This document shows, one piece after another, positions 43,840 through 53,461 of a stretch of 64,000 nucleotides of DNA. This stretch comes from CAYGTO01 sp964352815. GTDB lineage: Bacteria; Pseudomonadota; Alphaproteobacteria; Rickettsiales; UBA3002. Location of the stretch: assembly GCA_964352815.1 (NCBI GenBank), contig CAYGTO010000001.1:255391-319390 (forward strand), written 5' to 3'. Below the pieces are notes generated by a model, which was given only the letters and a program-made list of their open reading frames with translations, did no database searches and was not told the DNA's origin. Numbering within the stretch: the first letter of the stretch is position 1; each line of letters opens with the position of its first letter. The position numbers were made by a program, and so were the translations under genes.

Positions 43840-45834
43840 ATGGCGTTCAACGATATGGTGATTGCGATTGTCTTCCTGCCGCTCATTGCGGCGGCGGTGA
43901 CCGGCCTGTTTGTGCGTTCTATTCCTGATCAAAAAGCGCAATATATTACGTGCGGCTTTATGTCGCTCGCAGCGATTCTCTCGGGCATCGTTTTTAAGCA
44001 AGTTATCTATGATGGGGCCGCCACCAATGTGATGGTCGCGCCATGGATTGTGTCGGGTGACTTTGCGCTCAATTGGTCACTTAAGGTTGATGTGTTGACG
44101 GCCGTCATGTTCGTAGTCGTGACATGGGTGTCGGCAGTGGTGCATATTTATTCTGTCGGCTATATGAGCCACGATCCGCACAAGCCGCGCTTCATGGCAT
44201 ATCTCTCGCTCTTTACCTTCGCCATGCTGATGCTTGTCTCGGCTGACAATTTTGTGCAGCTTTTCTTTGGCTGGGAAGGGGTAGGGCTGTGCTCCTATCT
44301 TCTTATTGGTTTCTGGTTCCAGAAAGATTCCGCGAATGCGGCGTCGATGAAAGCCTTTATCGTGAACCGTGTCGGTGACTTTGGTTTGGTGCTCGGCGTG
44401 CTCATGATCTTCCTGACATTTGACTCTGTGGTCTTTGAAGATGTCTTCTCCCGTGCGCCAGAATTTGCTGCTGTAACGACCGCCATTTTCGGCTATCAAA
44501 TTGGTATTATCGATGTTGCCTGTATTCTTCTTTTCGTCGGTGCGATGGGAAAATCCGCACAGCTGTTACTCCACACCTGGCTCCCTGATGCGATGGAAGG
44601 TCCAACGCCCGTATCGGCATTGATTCACGCAGCAACCATGGTCACGGCTGGTGTCTTCCTTGTGGCGCGTTGTTCACCGCTCTTTGAATATGCGCCGAAT
44701 GCATTGATGATTGTTACGTTGGTTGGTGGTTTAACCTCCTTCTTCGCGGCAACGATTGGCCTAACACAGTTCGATATTAAACGTGTGATTGCTTACTCAA
44801 CCTGTTCGCAGCTCGGTTACATGTTCTTCGCGTGCGGTGTCTCTGCCTACGCGGCGGGTGTCTTCCACCTAATGACTCACGCCTTCTTTAAAGCATTGCT
44901 CTTTCTCTGCGCAGGCTCGGTGATTCACGCTATGTCGAATGAGCAAGATATGCGTCATATGGGCGGCTTATGGAAAAAGATTCCAAAGACCTATGCGATG
45001 ATGTGGATCGGCTCTCTCGCACTAGCTGGCCTGCCATTCTTCTCGGGCTATTACTCGAAAGACATCATCATTGAAGCGGCCTTTGCGAGCGGTACGACTC
45101 ACGGCATGATCGCGTTTTACCTTGGTCTCGCAGCCGCGCTGATGACCGCATTCTATTCCTTCCGTCTGCTCTTCATGACCTTCCATGGCGAGTCGCGTGC
45201 GAGCAAAGAAGTGCAAGAGCATGTGCATGAATCACCACGTGTCATGTTGTTGCCGCTTCTATTATTGGTCGCTGGGGCGCTCTTCGCCGGGATGTACGGA
45301 TATAAGGCGGGCATGGTCGATGCGAGCGGCGAGTTTTGGCGCGGCGCGATTACTGTGCTGGTCGCAGAAAGCGGTGAACATATTCTTGATGCCGCGCACC
45401 ATGTGCCGGGCTGGGTCATCGCCGCACCGATTATTTTGGCTGTACTCGGCATTGGCTTTGCCTTTGTTGCGTACATTCTTATGCCCGACCTCTCTATCTT
45501 CATCGCGCGGGCGCTTCCAGGAGTGCATCGCTTCTTCTACAATAAATGGTATTTCGATGAACTCTATGATGCCCTCTTCGTGCGCAGCTCAAAACGGCTT
45601 GGCACATTTCTCTGGCACCGCGGCGATGAGCAAACCATCGATGGATTCGGCCCTAATGGCATGGCCTTACTCACCACGCGCATCGCAGGGTACGCACGTG
45701 CCATGCAGACCGGTTTTCTCTATCACTACGCGTTTGTCATGCTGATCGGAGTGATGGTGATGTTGACCTGGCTCTATCTTTCGGGCTCAGGCCTGCTCGT
45801 GCGCTTATTGGTGACATTTGGATTTGGGGCGTAA
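43840..45834 (+). CDS. nuoL: NADH-quinone oxidoreductase subunit L
   Basis: The distal antiporter-like proton channel, 664 aa and about 16 helices including the long lateral helix at the C-terminus. The family core is present: FFGWEGVGLCSYLLIGFWF with the key glutamate, LLHTWLPDAMEGPTPVSALIHAATMV with a conserved lysine nearby, and MTHAFFKALLFLCAGSVIH. It abuts nuoM without spacer. Confidence 0.97.
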   Translation: MAFNDMVIAIVFLPLIAAAVTGLFVRSIPDQKAQYITCGFMSLAAILSGIVFKQVIYDGAATNVMVAPWIVSGDFALNWSLKVDVLTAVMFVVVTWVSAVVHIYSVGYMSHDPHKPRFMAYLSLFTFAMLMLVSADNFVQLFFGWEGVGLCSYLLIGFWFQKDSANAASMKAFIVNRVGDFGLVLGVLMIFLTFDSVVFEDVFSRAPEFAAVTTAIFGYQIGIIDVACILLFVGAMGKSAQLLLHTWLPDAMEGPTPVSALIHAATMVTAGVFLVARCSPLFEYAPNALMIVTLVGGLTSFFAATIGLTQFDIKRVIAYSTCSQLGYMFFACGVSAYAAGVFHLMTHAFFKALLFLCAGSVIHAMSNEQDMRHMGGLWKKIPKTYAMMWIGSLALAGLPFFSGYYSKDIIIEAAFASGTTHGMIAFYLGLAAALMTAFYSFRLLFMTFHGESRASKEVQEHVHESPRVMLLPLLLLVAGALFAGMYGYKAGMVDASGEFWRGAITVLVAESGEHILDAAHHVPGWVIAAPIILAVLGIGFAFVAYILMPDLSIFIARALPGVHRFFYNKWYFDELYDALFVRSSKRLGTFLWHRGDEQTIDGFGPNGMALLTTRIAGYARAMQTGFLYHYAFVMLIGVMVMLTWLYLSGSGLLVRLLVTFGFGA

Positions 45835-47439
45835 ATGTTGGCAGAACTTCCGATTCTTTCTACGCTGATTGTCATCCCTCTCATTGGGGCGCTACTCATC
45901 ATGCTGCTCGTTGATGAATCGACGGAAGAGGGCAAAGACAATGCGCGTTACGCGGCGCTCTGGACCACGGTGATCACTTTCCTCGTTTCCCTCGTGCTAT
46001 GGTTTAAATTTGATAGCGAAACCAACGCTTTCCAATTCGTTGAGAAATCTCCATGGTTCCACGATCTCGGTATCTACTACCATCTCGGCGTCGACGGTAT
46101 TTCGCTCTTCATGATCTTACTGACGACCTTCTTGATGCCGATTTGTGTGTTGTGTAGCTGGGGTTCCATTCGCGAACGTGTCAGCGAATATATGGCGATT
46201 TTCTTAGTGCTCGAAACCTTCGTGATCGGCGTATTCGCGTCTCTCGACACTTTGCTCTTCTACCTGTTTTTCGAAGGTATGTTAATCCCGATGTATTTGA
46301 TTATTGGCATTTGGGGAAGCGAGCGCCGCGTCTATGCCGCGTTTAAATTCTTCCTCTATACGTTGCTTGGCTCAGTGCTCTTCCTCATCGCGCTGCTCTA
46401 TCTCTACTTTACTTTTGGTACGACTGACATTCCACGCCTGATGGAACTCGCACCAACACTCACCCTTGAAATTCAGACGCTTCTATGGTTTGCCTTCTTC
46501 GCCTCATTTGCAGTCAAGGTGCCCATGTGGCCGGTGCACACCTGGCTGCCCGATGCGCATGTGCAAGCGCCGACCGGTGGCTCGGTGATTCTTGCCGGGG
46601 TGCTATTGAAAATGGGAGCCTATGGCTTTATCCGGTTCTCTCTGCCGATGCTACCCGACGCATCTCTAGCATTCGCTGACTTTGTCTTCGTACTTAGTAT
46701 TGTCGCGATCGTCTACACCTCACTGATTGCCCTGATGCAGAAGGATATGAAGAAGCTCATTGCCTATTCATCCGTCGCGCATATGGGGATTGTGACTCTT
46801 GGTATTTTCTCTTTTACGAAGCAAGGCATTGAAGGCGCGATCGTACAGATGATTTCGCACGGTGTGGTCTCTGCGGCTCTCTTCCTCTGTGTTGGCGTCG
46901 TCTATGATCGCTTGCATACGAAGAAAATTGATCGGTATGGTGGGCTTGTGCATAACATGCCGCGCTATGCAACCTTCTTCCTTTTCTTCACGATGGCGTC
47001 GATTGGTTTGCCGGGTACATCTGGTTTTGTCGGCGAGATGCTCGTATTGGTCGGAACCTTTAAAGTGTCGAAACTGGCTGCCGCGGGTGCAGCGCTTGGA
47101 ATGATTCTTGGTGCCGCCTACATGCTATGGCTCTATCGGCGGGTCTGCTTCGGCGCGCTGACCAAAAGCGATGTGCAGCGTATGGGTGATTTGGTGCCGC
47201 GCGAAATGCTCTATTTCGTGCCGCTGATCGTTATGACCATGTGGATCGGCGTCTATCCATCATCCTACATTAAGCCGATGAGCGTTTCGGTGGATAAGGT
47301 TGTTGCGCTATTTGCGAACCCGTCACAGACAACACAGGTGGCCACCTTTAAACCATTACCGCTTGATTTTGTGAACGATGCGGCAGCGGCAGAAGCCCCG
47401 GCAGAGGCAGCGAACGAGGAACAAGGGGTGAGCGAATGA
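45835..47439 (+). CDS. nuoM: NADH-quinone oxidoreductase subunit M
   Basis: The second antiporter-like subunit, 534 aa and about 14 helices. Conserved segments are FYLFFEGMLIPMYLIIGIWG, KVPMWPVHTWLPDAHVQAPT and KKLIAYSSVAHMG. The C-terminal ~25 residues are Ala/Glu-rich. It overlaps nuoN by 4 bp. Confidence 0.97.
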   Translation: MLAELPILSTLIVIPLIGALLIMLLVDESTEEGKDNARYAALWTTVITFLVSLVLWFKFDSETNAFQFVEKSPWFHDLGIYYHLGVDGISLFMILLTTFLMPICVLCSWGSIRERVSEYMAIFLVLETFVIGVFASLDTLLFYLFFEGMLIPMYLIIGIWGSERRVYAAFKFFLYTLLGSVLFLIALLYLYFTFGTTDIPRLMELAPTLTLEIQTLLWFAFFASFAVKVPMWPVHTWLPDAHVQAPTGGSVILAGVLLKMGAYGFIRFSLPMLPDASLAFADFVFVLSIVAIVYTSLIALMQKDMKKLIAYSSVAHMGIVTLGIFSFTKQGIEGAIVQMISHGVVSAALFLCVGVVYDRLHTKKIDRYGGLVHNMPRYATFFLFFTMASIGLPGTSGFVGEMLVLVGTFKVSKLAAAGAALGMILGAAYMLWLYRRVCFGALTKSDVQRMGDLVPREMLYFVPLIVMTMWIGVYPSSYIKPMSVSVDKVVALFANPSQTTQVATFKPLPLDFVNDAAAAEAPAEAANEEQGVSE

Positions 47440-48887
47440 CCGAACAAGTGATTGCCAGTCTGACCGTTTTTGCGCCGGAAGTATTTCTCTTCCTCGCGGC
47501 GTGTACGCTCTTAATGATTGGCGCGTTTAGTAAAGAAAAATCGGTTTCTGTGATCGTTGCGATGAGTGCGGTGTCGGTCGCTATCACTCTCTATTTCATT
47601 GCCGATCTTCGCGACCGCCAAACTCTTTCCGTCTTCAGCGGACTCTTTGTCATTAATGATTATGTCACTTTTGCACATATGCTAATCTGTATCGCCAGTT
47701 TCACTATTCTGATTATCTCGCGTCAATGGCTCGAAGAAAACGCTCCGTTTTTTGAATATCCCGTGCTCGTGCTGCTCTCAACACTCGGTATGTTGCTGCT
47801 GGTCTCCGCAAACGATTTGATGGCCTTCTATGTCTCTCTCGAATTGATGAGCTTACCGCTCTATGTGCTGGCCTCTATCCGCCGTGACAATGTTTTGTCG
47901 TCAGAAGCGGGGCTTAAATATTTTACCCTCGGATCCCTCGCGTCTGGTATGATGCTGTTCGGTGCGTCGCTGGTCTACGGCTTCTCGGGTACGACGAATT
48001 TCGATCAGCTGAGTGAACTGTTCAGCTCCTACGCAACCGTGTCACCAGGCATTATTGTCGGTATGGTTATGATCATTGTTGCGCTATGTTTCAAAGTCTC
48101 TGCGGCGCCATTCCATATGTGGACGCCGGATGTCTACCAAGGCGCACCAACACCGGTCACCGCCTTTTTCGCATCTGCCCCGAAAATTGCGGGCATGGTT
48201 TTGTTTGTGCGGTTGATCGGCGATAGCTTTGCGCCGCTCGTATTGCAATGGCAGTCGATCATTATCCTCGTCTCGATTTTGACCATGGCGATTGGGGCGT
48301 TCGGTGCGCTCATGCAAAACAACATTAAACGCCTTTTGGCGTACAGCTCGATCGGCCATGTTGGCTATATGCTTGTTGGCTTGGCGGCTGGCAATGAAGC
48401 CGGGGCGCAATCGATCTTAGTCTATTTAACGCTCTATATTTTCATGACGATCGGAATTTTCGGTTGCTTGCTCATGCTGAAGCGCGACGGGGAATATGTG
48501 GAAGCCATTGATACGTTCAGCGGCCTGTCGCAGCGGCGGCCAATGCTCGCGGCAGCGATTGCGATTTTGCTATTCTCAATGGCGGGGATTCCGCCGCTTG
48601 CCGGGTTTTTTGGAAAGATGTATGTGTTCATTGCGGCCATTGAAGCGAAACTCTACATACTCGCGGTCATTGGTGTCTTGACGAGTGTGATTTCTGCCTA
48701 TTACTATATCCGTATTGTGAAAATTATGTATTTCGATGAATCAACCCAGCGCTTCGATGCGAATGCCACGCCCGGCAGTGTGGGGTACGTGGTGGCCGGC
48801 TGCGTGTGTGTTACACTGTTCTTCTTTATTGCACCATCGCGTTTAGTGCATAGTGCGGCTCACGCGGCAGAAGCACTCTTCATGTAA
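47436..48887 (+). CDS. nuoN: NADH-quinone oxidoreductase subunit N
   Basis: The third antiporter-like subunit, 483 aa and 14 helices. It has FYVSLELMSLPLYVLAS, CFKVSAAPFHMWTPDVYQGAPTPV and IKRLLAYSSIGHVGYML. It completes complex I; birA follows 5 bp later, so the operon continues. Confidence 0.97.
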   Translation: MTEQVIASLTVFAPEVFLFLAACTLLMIGAFSKEKSVSVIVAMSAVSVAITLYFIADLRDRQTLSVFSGLFVINDYVTFAHMLICIASFTILIISRQWLEENAPFFEYPVLVLLSTLGMLLLVSANDLMAFYVSLELMSLPLYVLASIRRDNVLSSEAGLKYFTLGSLASGMMLFGASLVYGFSGTTNFDQLSELFSSYATVSPGIIVGMVMIIVALCFKVSAAPFHMWTPDVYQGAPTPVTAFFASAPKIAGMVLFVRLIGDSFAPLVLQWQSIIILVSILTMAIGAFGALMQNNIKRLLAYSSIGHVGYMLVGLAAGNEAGAQSILVYLTLYIFMTIGIFGCLLMLKRDGEYVEAIDTFSGLSQRRPMLAAAIAILLFSMAGIPPLAGFFGKMYVFIAAIEAKLYILAVIGVLTSVISAYYYIRIVKIMYFDESTQRFDANATPGSVGYVVAGCVCVTLFFFIAPSRLVHSAAHAAEALFM

Positions 48888-48892
48888 ACGTC

Positions 48893-49669
48893 ATGGAAGC
48901 CCCTGTCGTCAAACTTCTCGAATCGTATCACCTCCTTTCCTACGACATTCTGGACAGTACCAATGAGGAAGCCAAGCGCCTCGCGAGTAACGGTGCGACG
49001 CATGGAGCAGTGGTGTGGTCGCGTGAACAGACCAATGGCAAAGGCCGCATGGGACGCGACTGGGTGTCGCCCGAAGGGAACCTCTATGTCTCCATGTTGC
49101 TGCAGCCGCAATGCGATCCGAAAGAGCTAACGCAGCTTGCGTTCGTCACTGCGGTGGCGGCAACGGATACGGTCGGGCCCATGGTGGGCGAGGAGTGTGA
49201 GGTGCGCTGTAAATGGCCGAATGATGTGCTGCTTGATGGTAAGAAGCTTGGCGGAATCTTACTCGAGTCTTTTTCTACGACGAATGATTTCGGCCGCACA
49301 CAGCCCTGGGTAGTGGTCGGTATGGGGTTGAACATCACCGCACATCCGGAAGGGAAATTGCGCTACCCGGCGACGAGTCTCAAAGAAGCAGGCATTGAGC
49401 TAATCAGCGCGAAGATTGTACTCTCGCGCTTCATCTATAATTTCATTATGCGCTACGATCATTGGCAGCATGAGGGCTTTAAAGACATTCGCAAAGCCTG
49501 GTGTGACTCTGCTTACGGCATAGGCACATCAGTCGAGGTCGAAGTTGCCGAAGAAGTGTTCAAAGGACATTTCGAGGGTATTGACGAAACCGGCCGCCTG
49601 ATGCTCACCAATGACAGCAAAAAACCGATCGCAATTAGCGCTGGCGATGTCCGCTTTCCTGATCTATAA
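48893..49669 (+). CDS. birA: Biotin--[acetyl-CoA-carboxylase] ligase
   Basis: BirA activates biotin to biotinyl-AMP and attaches it to the carboxylase carrier protein. The 258-residue catalytic form has no N-terminal DNA-binding domain and so is not a repressor. The nucleotide loop NGKGRMGRDWVSP matches GRGRxGR, and CKWPNDVLLDGKKLGGILLE is the second signature. The location between nuoN and coaX is typical for alphaproteobacteria. Confidence 0.95.
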   Translation: MEAPVVKLLESYHLLSYDILDSTNEEAKRLASNGATHGAVVWSREQTNGKGRMGRDWVSPEGNLYVSMLLQPQCDPKELTQLAFVTAVAATDTVGPMVGEECEVRCKWPNDVLLDGKKLGGILLESFSTTNDFGRTQPWVVVGMGLNITAHPEGKLRYPATSLKEAGIELISAKIVLSRFIYNFIMRYDHWQHEGFKDIRKAWCDSAYGIGTSVEVEVAEEVFKGHFEGIDETGRLMLTNDSKKPIAISAGDVRFPDL

Positions 49670-49677
49670 ATCATCCC

Positions 49678-50451
49678 ATGTTACTCGCGATTGACGTTGG
49701 CAACACTAACACGGTGTTTGCGATTTTTGATGGCACAGATCTCTGTGGCCAGTGGCGTTTATCGACCGATGTGAAGCGCACAGCCGACGAATATGCCGTA
49801 CTCTTTTTGCCGTTGATGGAGCGCCAAGGACTGTCGATCGGCCATATCGAGCACATCCTCATGGCGAGCGTCGTGCCGGAGGTGAATTTCGCGATCCATT
49901 CCATGTGCCGCCGACATTTTAAATGCGAAACCCACATGATTGGTGAAGAGGGGTTTGAGGTGCCGATGCAAGTGCGGATTGATAAGCCGCGCGAGCTCGG
50001 AGCTGACCGGCTGGTCAATGCGTATGCGGCGTGGCTCCGTTATCAGAAACCGCTCATCGTTGTTGATTTTGGCACGGCCACAACTTTCGATGTGGTCGAT
50101 GCGAATGGCGCCTATATTGGCGGCGTGATTGCGCCAGGCGTTCAGCTCTCGCTCGACGCGCTCTACCAAGCGGCGGCGAAACTTCCTGGCGTTGCCATCG
50201 AAATCCCCGAAAAAGTGGTGGGCACTGACACGGCCGGCGCCATGCAATCGGGCATTGTCTATGGCTATATCAGCATGATCGAGGGCATCATCGCGCGCAT
50301 TAAGGACGAATGTGGCGGCGAGATGGAGATCATCGCAACCGGCGGCCTTGCCTCGCTTTACGCGAAGAAAACCAAGGCCATTCAGCATGTTGAATCCGAT
50401 CTAATGCTCTATGGGCTCCAACAGCTTTTCGCCTATAACCAGGCCCGCTAA
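49678..50451 (+). CDS. coaX: Type III pantothenate kinase
   Basis: This enzyme phosphorylates pantothenate in the first step of CoA synthesis. The ASKHA-fold protein has 257 aa: phosphate-1 motif AIDVGNTNTVFAIFD at the N-terminus, ELGADRLVNAYAAW, phosphate-2 motif DFGTATTFDVVD and the adenosine-region GGVIAPGVQLSLDALY. It lies 8 bp after birA. Confidence 0.96.
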   Translation: MLLAIDVGNTNTVFAIFDGTDLCGQWRLSTDVKRTADEYAVLFLPLMERQGLSIGHIEHILMASVVPEVNFAIHSMCRRHFKCETHMIGEEGFEVPMQVRIDKPRELGADRLVNAYAAWLRYQKPLIVVDFGTATTFDVVDANGAYIGGVIAPGVQLSLDALYQAAAKLPGVAIEIPEKVVGTDTAGAMQSGIVYGYISMIEGIIARIKDECGGEMEIIATGGLASLYAKKTKAIQHVESDLMLYGLQQLFAYNQAR

Positions 50452-50496
50452 CGATAATTCCCTGTACAAAGTCAGCCATTACGCTACAAATCTCGC

Positions 50497-52158
50497 ATGA
50501 GTCTAAATTTCAGTCAGTATGATGAAAAACTACTCTTCGTGCCGCTCGGCGGTTCGAATGAGATCGGCATGAATTTCAACCTCTACCGCCATAAGGGTAA
50601 GTGGTTGATCATCGATTGCGGCATTGGTTTCGCCGATGATTACCTGCCGGGCGTTGATATTGTGCTGCCGAAAATCGACGCGATCACCGAGTTTAAAGAC
50701 GATATTGTCGGTATGATCATCACCCATGCGCATGAGGACCACCATGGCGGCGTGGCCTATCTTTATGAAGAGCTGCAATGCCCGATTTATGCCACCAGCT
50801 TTACCGCCGCGATGCTCAAGCCGAAATTCGCCGAAATGGGGCTGAAGGGTGCGGTGAAAGTGAACGAAGTCGAAGCGGGTAAGCCCTACGACATCGGCCC
50901 GTTTAAACTCGAAATGGTACCGCTGACCCATTCGATTCCTGAAATGCACGCGATCGCGATCAAGACGCAGTGCGGCACAGTGATTCACACCGGCGACTGG
51001 AAACTCGATCATGAGCCGCTGGTTGGCCCGACCTCCGATGAAGACGCGCTGACGAAATATGGCGATGAGGGTGTGCTCGCGATGGTCTGTGATTCCACCA
51101 ATGTGTTCGTTGATGGTGAGTCGGGCTCCGAATCGATGGTGCGCACCCATCTGCAAGAGGTGATCAAACAGTGCGAACAGCGCGCGATCGTCACCACCTT
51201 TGCGTCGAACATTGCCCGCCTGGAGAGCATTGTTTATGCCGGTATGGCCGCGGGTCGCCAAATTGCGCTCGCAGGAAAATCGCTCTGGCGCGTGAGTGAA
51301 GCGGCGCGTGAATGCGGCTATTTGAAAGATGTGCCACCCTTCTTGACCGACCGCCAGGCGATGGATTTACCGCGCGATGAATGCATGATTATCTGCACGG
51401 GCTGTCAGGGCGAGGGCAGGGCAGCGCTGACGAAAATGGCGCGCGGCGATCACCCGGCAATTCGTTTGAACCCCGAAGATACGGTGATTTTTTCCTCACG
51501 CGTGATTCCGGGCAACGAAATGAAAATCAATTACGTGCTGAATCAGCTTGTGCTGAAGGGCATTGAGGTGATCAACGAATATAGCGCGCATATTCATGTC
51601 TCGGGCCATCCGTGCCGCGACGAGCTGGAGCGCATGTATCAATGGGTGCGCCCGCAGATTGCGGTGCCGGTGCACGGCGAAGCGCGCCACTTACATGAGC
51701 ATACCCATTTCGCGAAAAAGATGCAGGTGCCGGAAACGATTGAAGTGACCAATGGCGCGGTGGCGCTGCTTGAGCAAGGCAGCGCGAAAGTGGTTGGCCA
51801 TGTCGATAGCGGCTATCTCGCGATGGATGGCAGCTCCCTCATCGACACGAACAGCTCGATCATTCGCTCGCGCCGCAAGATGCGTGACGAAGGGGTGATG
51901 TTTGTTTCGATCATGCTGGGCAAGGAAGGCAAGCTGCGTAAGCCAGTGAAAATTTCTGCTCCAGGCGTGATGGATGAAAAAGAAGATAAGGAACTCGTTG
52001 CGGATCTGTGTGACGAGCTTGGCGAAGTGATTGAAGCGCAAAAAGCAAGCGAAGCGTCGCAGCGCATTGAAGAAGTCGTCCGCGCCACTATCCGCCGCTT
52101 TCTGCGCAATGAGATCGGCAAAAAGCCGGTTATTCATATTCATTTATATCGTTTGTAG
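50497..52158 (+). CDS. rnj: Ribonuclease J
   Basis: A metallo-beta-lactamase/beta-CASP RNase acting in 5'-3' exonucleolytic and endonucleolytic RNA processing. The 553 residues are typical of alphaproteobacterial RNase J. Zinc ligands are in THAHEDHHGG (H77, H79, D81, H82), further histidines in HTGDWKLDH, and the beta-CASP signature HIHVSGHPCRDEL. A C-terminal domain follows from ~450. It lies 45 bp after coaX; the next genes are on the other strand. Confidence 0.96.
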   Translation: MSLNFSQYDEKLLFVPLGGSNEIGMNFNLYRHKGKWLIIDCGIGFADDYLPGVDIVLPKIDAITEFKDDIVGMIITHAHEDHHGGVAYLYEELQCPIYATSFTAAMLKPKFAEMGLKGAVKVNEVEAGKPYDIGPFKLEMVPLTHSIPEMHAIAIKTQCGTVIHTGDWKLDHEPLVGPTSDEDALTKYGDEGVLAMVCDSTNVFVDGESGSESMVRTHLQEVIKQCEQRAIVTTFASNIARLESIVYAGMAAGRQIALAGKSLWRVSEAARECGYLKDVPPFLTDRQAMDLPRDECMIICTGCQGEGRAALTKMARGDHPAIRLNPEDTVIFSSRVIPGNEMKINYVLNQLVLKGIEVINEYSAHIHVSGHPCRDELERMYQWVRPQIAVPVHGEARHLHEHTHFAKKMQVPETIEVTNGAVALLEQGSAKVVGHVDSGYLAMDGSSLIDTNSSIIRSRRKMRDEGVMFVSIMLGKEGKLRKPVKISAPGVMDEKEDKELVADLCDELGEVIEAQKASEASQRIEEVVRATIRRFLRNEIGKKPVIHIHLYRL

Positions 52159-52208
52159 AAAAGGCCTCCCCCGCCGCGATCCCGAAGGCCGGGCAGGGGA
52201 GCAACGCC

Positions 52209-52454
52209 TCATTTTCTGGATTTCTCATGCCTTGTAAGACCGCTGTACCAGAGATAAATGAAGCATTTTAGATTGACCCAGAGTCCGATACTGATTTGGA
52301 CTGCACTAATGTATGTGCCGTCCAAAACCAAATAAACAAAGGGTGACAAGAAGATCCCTATCCCCACTCCTTTAAATATATGGGCGATCAAATCCCCCAG
52401 TTTTTTGGCGTTTGAGTTGCCGATTTCTCTAAGAGTCTCTTCTTCCATCTTCAT
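52209..52454 (-). CDS. Small membrane protein, 81 aa
   Basis: From ATG 52454 (or 52448, with GGGG upstream) the protein is 79-81 aa: an amphipathic charged N-terminus MKMEEETLREIGNSNAKK, two hydrophobic segments (about 25-45 and 52-70) and a basic end HEKSRK. A longer frame to 52574 reads through repeat-like sequence and is rejected. It could be a holin-like or stress membrane protein; no family recognised. A PhoB-like promoter lies ~130 bp upstream. Confidence 0.6.
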   Translation of the reverse strand: MKMEEETLREIGNSNAKKLGDLIAHIFKGVGIGIFLSPFVYLVLDGTYISAVQISIGLWVNLKCFIYLWYSGLTRHEKSRK

Positions 52455-52586
52455 CCCCTTTCGTGGATGAGCCGTCTGTTCACCTTCCGTGGGATGACAA
52501 CAGAGGGCGAATCGTGCCAGATCGTCCAGCACACCGGCTCGTAGTCGCATCAAGTTCCGAAAAAAAAGATACAAACGAACAACTTA

Positions 52587-52620
52587 ATTATACTTAAACA
52601 GTGTGACAGTTTAATGAAGG
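52587..52620 (-). promoter_or_regulatory. PhoB-box-like promoter of the small membrane protein gene
   Basis: The minus strand reads CTTCATTAAACTGTCACA, two TCAY half-sites 11 bp apart (TGAAG 52615, TGACA 52604 on the plus strand). TATAAT (52592-52587) follows 10 nt after the second, the canonical PhoB-promoter spacing. The leader would be ~130 nt. Confidence 0.6.
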
Positions 52621-52685
52621 TTGGGATGTTTTTTTGAGTCTCAGAAATGCGAGGCCAGAAGACCGAGCAGGAGCAGATAGAAACA

Positions 52686-53111
52686 CTACACCTGCCGTCT
52701 ACGTGAGACGGGGTCGGCTTCGAGCTCTTCTTCGCGGCGTTGCTGCTCAATCGCTTCCGCCCATTCTTGGCGTTCCGATTGATTCTGCTGCAAACGAAAG
52801 AGATTCTCCGCTTCGCGGCGCGTGACCGTTTGATTCGGATCTTTATCGGCGGCTTTTTGAATTTGCCTAATTTCGGGATGGCGGTGATATTCTGGTCTAA
52901 AGCTTCCAAGCGTGGCGGCATGAAAGAGTTTGCTGGTCATATTGTCGAGGATATCGCCGATGAAGCCGCCGACACCAGCTGCTACGAACGCGGCTAATGC
53001 GGGCATGATCAGCCCTGATCCCGGCGCGACCATGTTGCTGGTCAGCACCAATGCGGCGCCACCGATCATGCCTGCTACGGCGAACAGCCCATATCCTTTT
53101 CTTCTAGCCAT
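52686..53111 (-). CDS. Small membrane-associated protein, 141 aa
   Basis: ATG 53111 has AGGA six bases upstream; an earlier frame to 53147 would overlap the promoter. The first ~55 residues are a basic start (MARRKGYG) and two Gly/Ala-rich hydrophobic segments (glycine-zipper-like, AGMIGGAALV and AAFVAAGVGGFIGDIL). The rest is hydrophilic, Gln/Glu/Arg-rich and helical with NLFRLQQNQSERQEW. No family recognised. It is directly preceded by a PhoB-like box with a good -10. Confidence 0.65.
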   Translation of the reverse strand: MARRKGYGLFAVAGMIGGAALVLTSNMVAPGSGLIMPALAAFVAAGVGGFIGDILDNMTSKLFHAATLGSFRPEYHRHPEIRQIQKAADKDPNQTVTRREAENLFRLQQNQSERQEWAEAIEQQRREEELEADPVSRRRQV

Positions 53112-53117
53112 ATTCCT

Positions 53118-53164
53118 AGTGTACCACGCGAAAAATGGTGTTTTCATGACATTTTTGTGAAGGT
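53118..53164 (-). promoter_or_regulatory. PhoB-box-like promoter of the 141-aa gene
   Basis: The minus strand reads CTTCACAAAAATGTCATG, two TCAY units 11 bp apart (TGAAG 53158, TGACA 53147 on the plus strand). TACACT (53123-53118) follows 22 nt after GTCAT, leaving room for a degenerate third unit (ACCAT), as at the M48 protease promoter. Confidence 0.6.
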
Positions 53165-53206
53165 TTAAGGGTTTTCAGCAGCGAATAACTCGACTACACT
53201 GCACCT

Positions 53207-53446
53207 ATGAGTTGGTTTCAATTTTTCATTATTTTCTCCCTCGTATGGTGGCTGGTCTTCTTTTGTATCCTGCCAATCGGTATCAAAACCGCCGAAGAAT
53301 CGGGTGAAACAGTGGTTGAGGGGCAGGAAATGGGCGCGCCCGTCAAGGCCGGGCTCAAACGCAAAGCGCTTTATACCACGGCCATCGCCTTGGCACTTTC
53401 CTTGCTCGGAAAATGGGTCATGGATACGTTCGAAATTGTACTCTAA
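53207..53446 (+). CDS. DUF1467 family membrane protein
   Basis: The 79-residue protein has two membrane helices (about 3-24 and 54-74) joined by an acidic loop with KTAEESGETVVEGQEMGAP, the hallmark of DUF1467. In alphaproteobacteria this family sits between the rnj block and proS, as here, except that Tad genes intervene. Possible promoter: TTTTCA-N17-TACACT just upstream. Function is unknown. Confidence 0.85.
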   Translation: MSWFQFFIIFSLVWWLVFFCILPIGIKTAEESGETVVEGQEMGAPVKAGLKRKALYTTAIALALSLLGKWVMDTFEIVL

Positions 53447-53461
53447 CGATAGGTAAAACCG

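Noticed and set aside
52158..52208. Terminator after rnj
   Set aside because: A GC-rich CTCCCC/GGGGAG pairing exists but is imperfect and has no T run, so it was not listed as a terminator.
52455..52574. 40-residue N-terminal extension of the 81-aa membrane protein
   Set aside because: The segment looks like translated repeat-type sequence, and the internal ATGs have a better ribosome-binding site.
52583..52599. CtrA site TTAA-N-TTAA upstream of the 81-aa gene
   Set aside because: The spacing is 6, not 7, and the bases are explained by the TATAAT -10 of the PhoB-like promoter.
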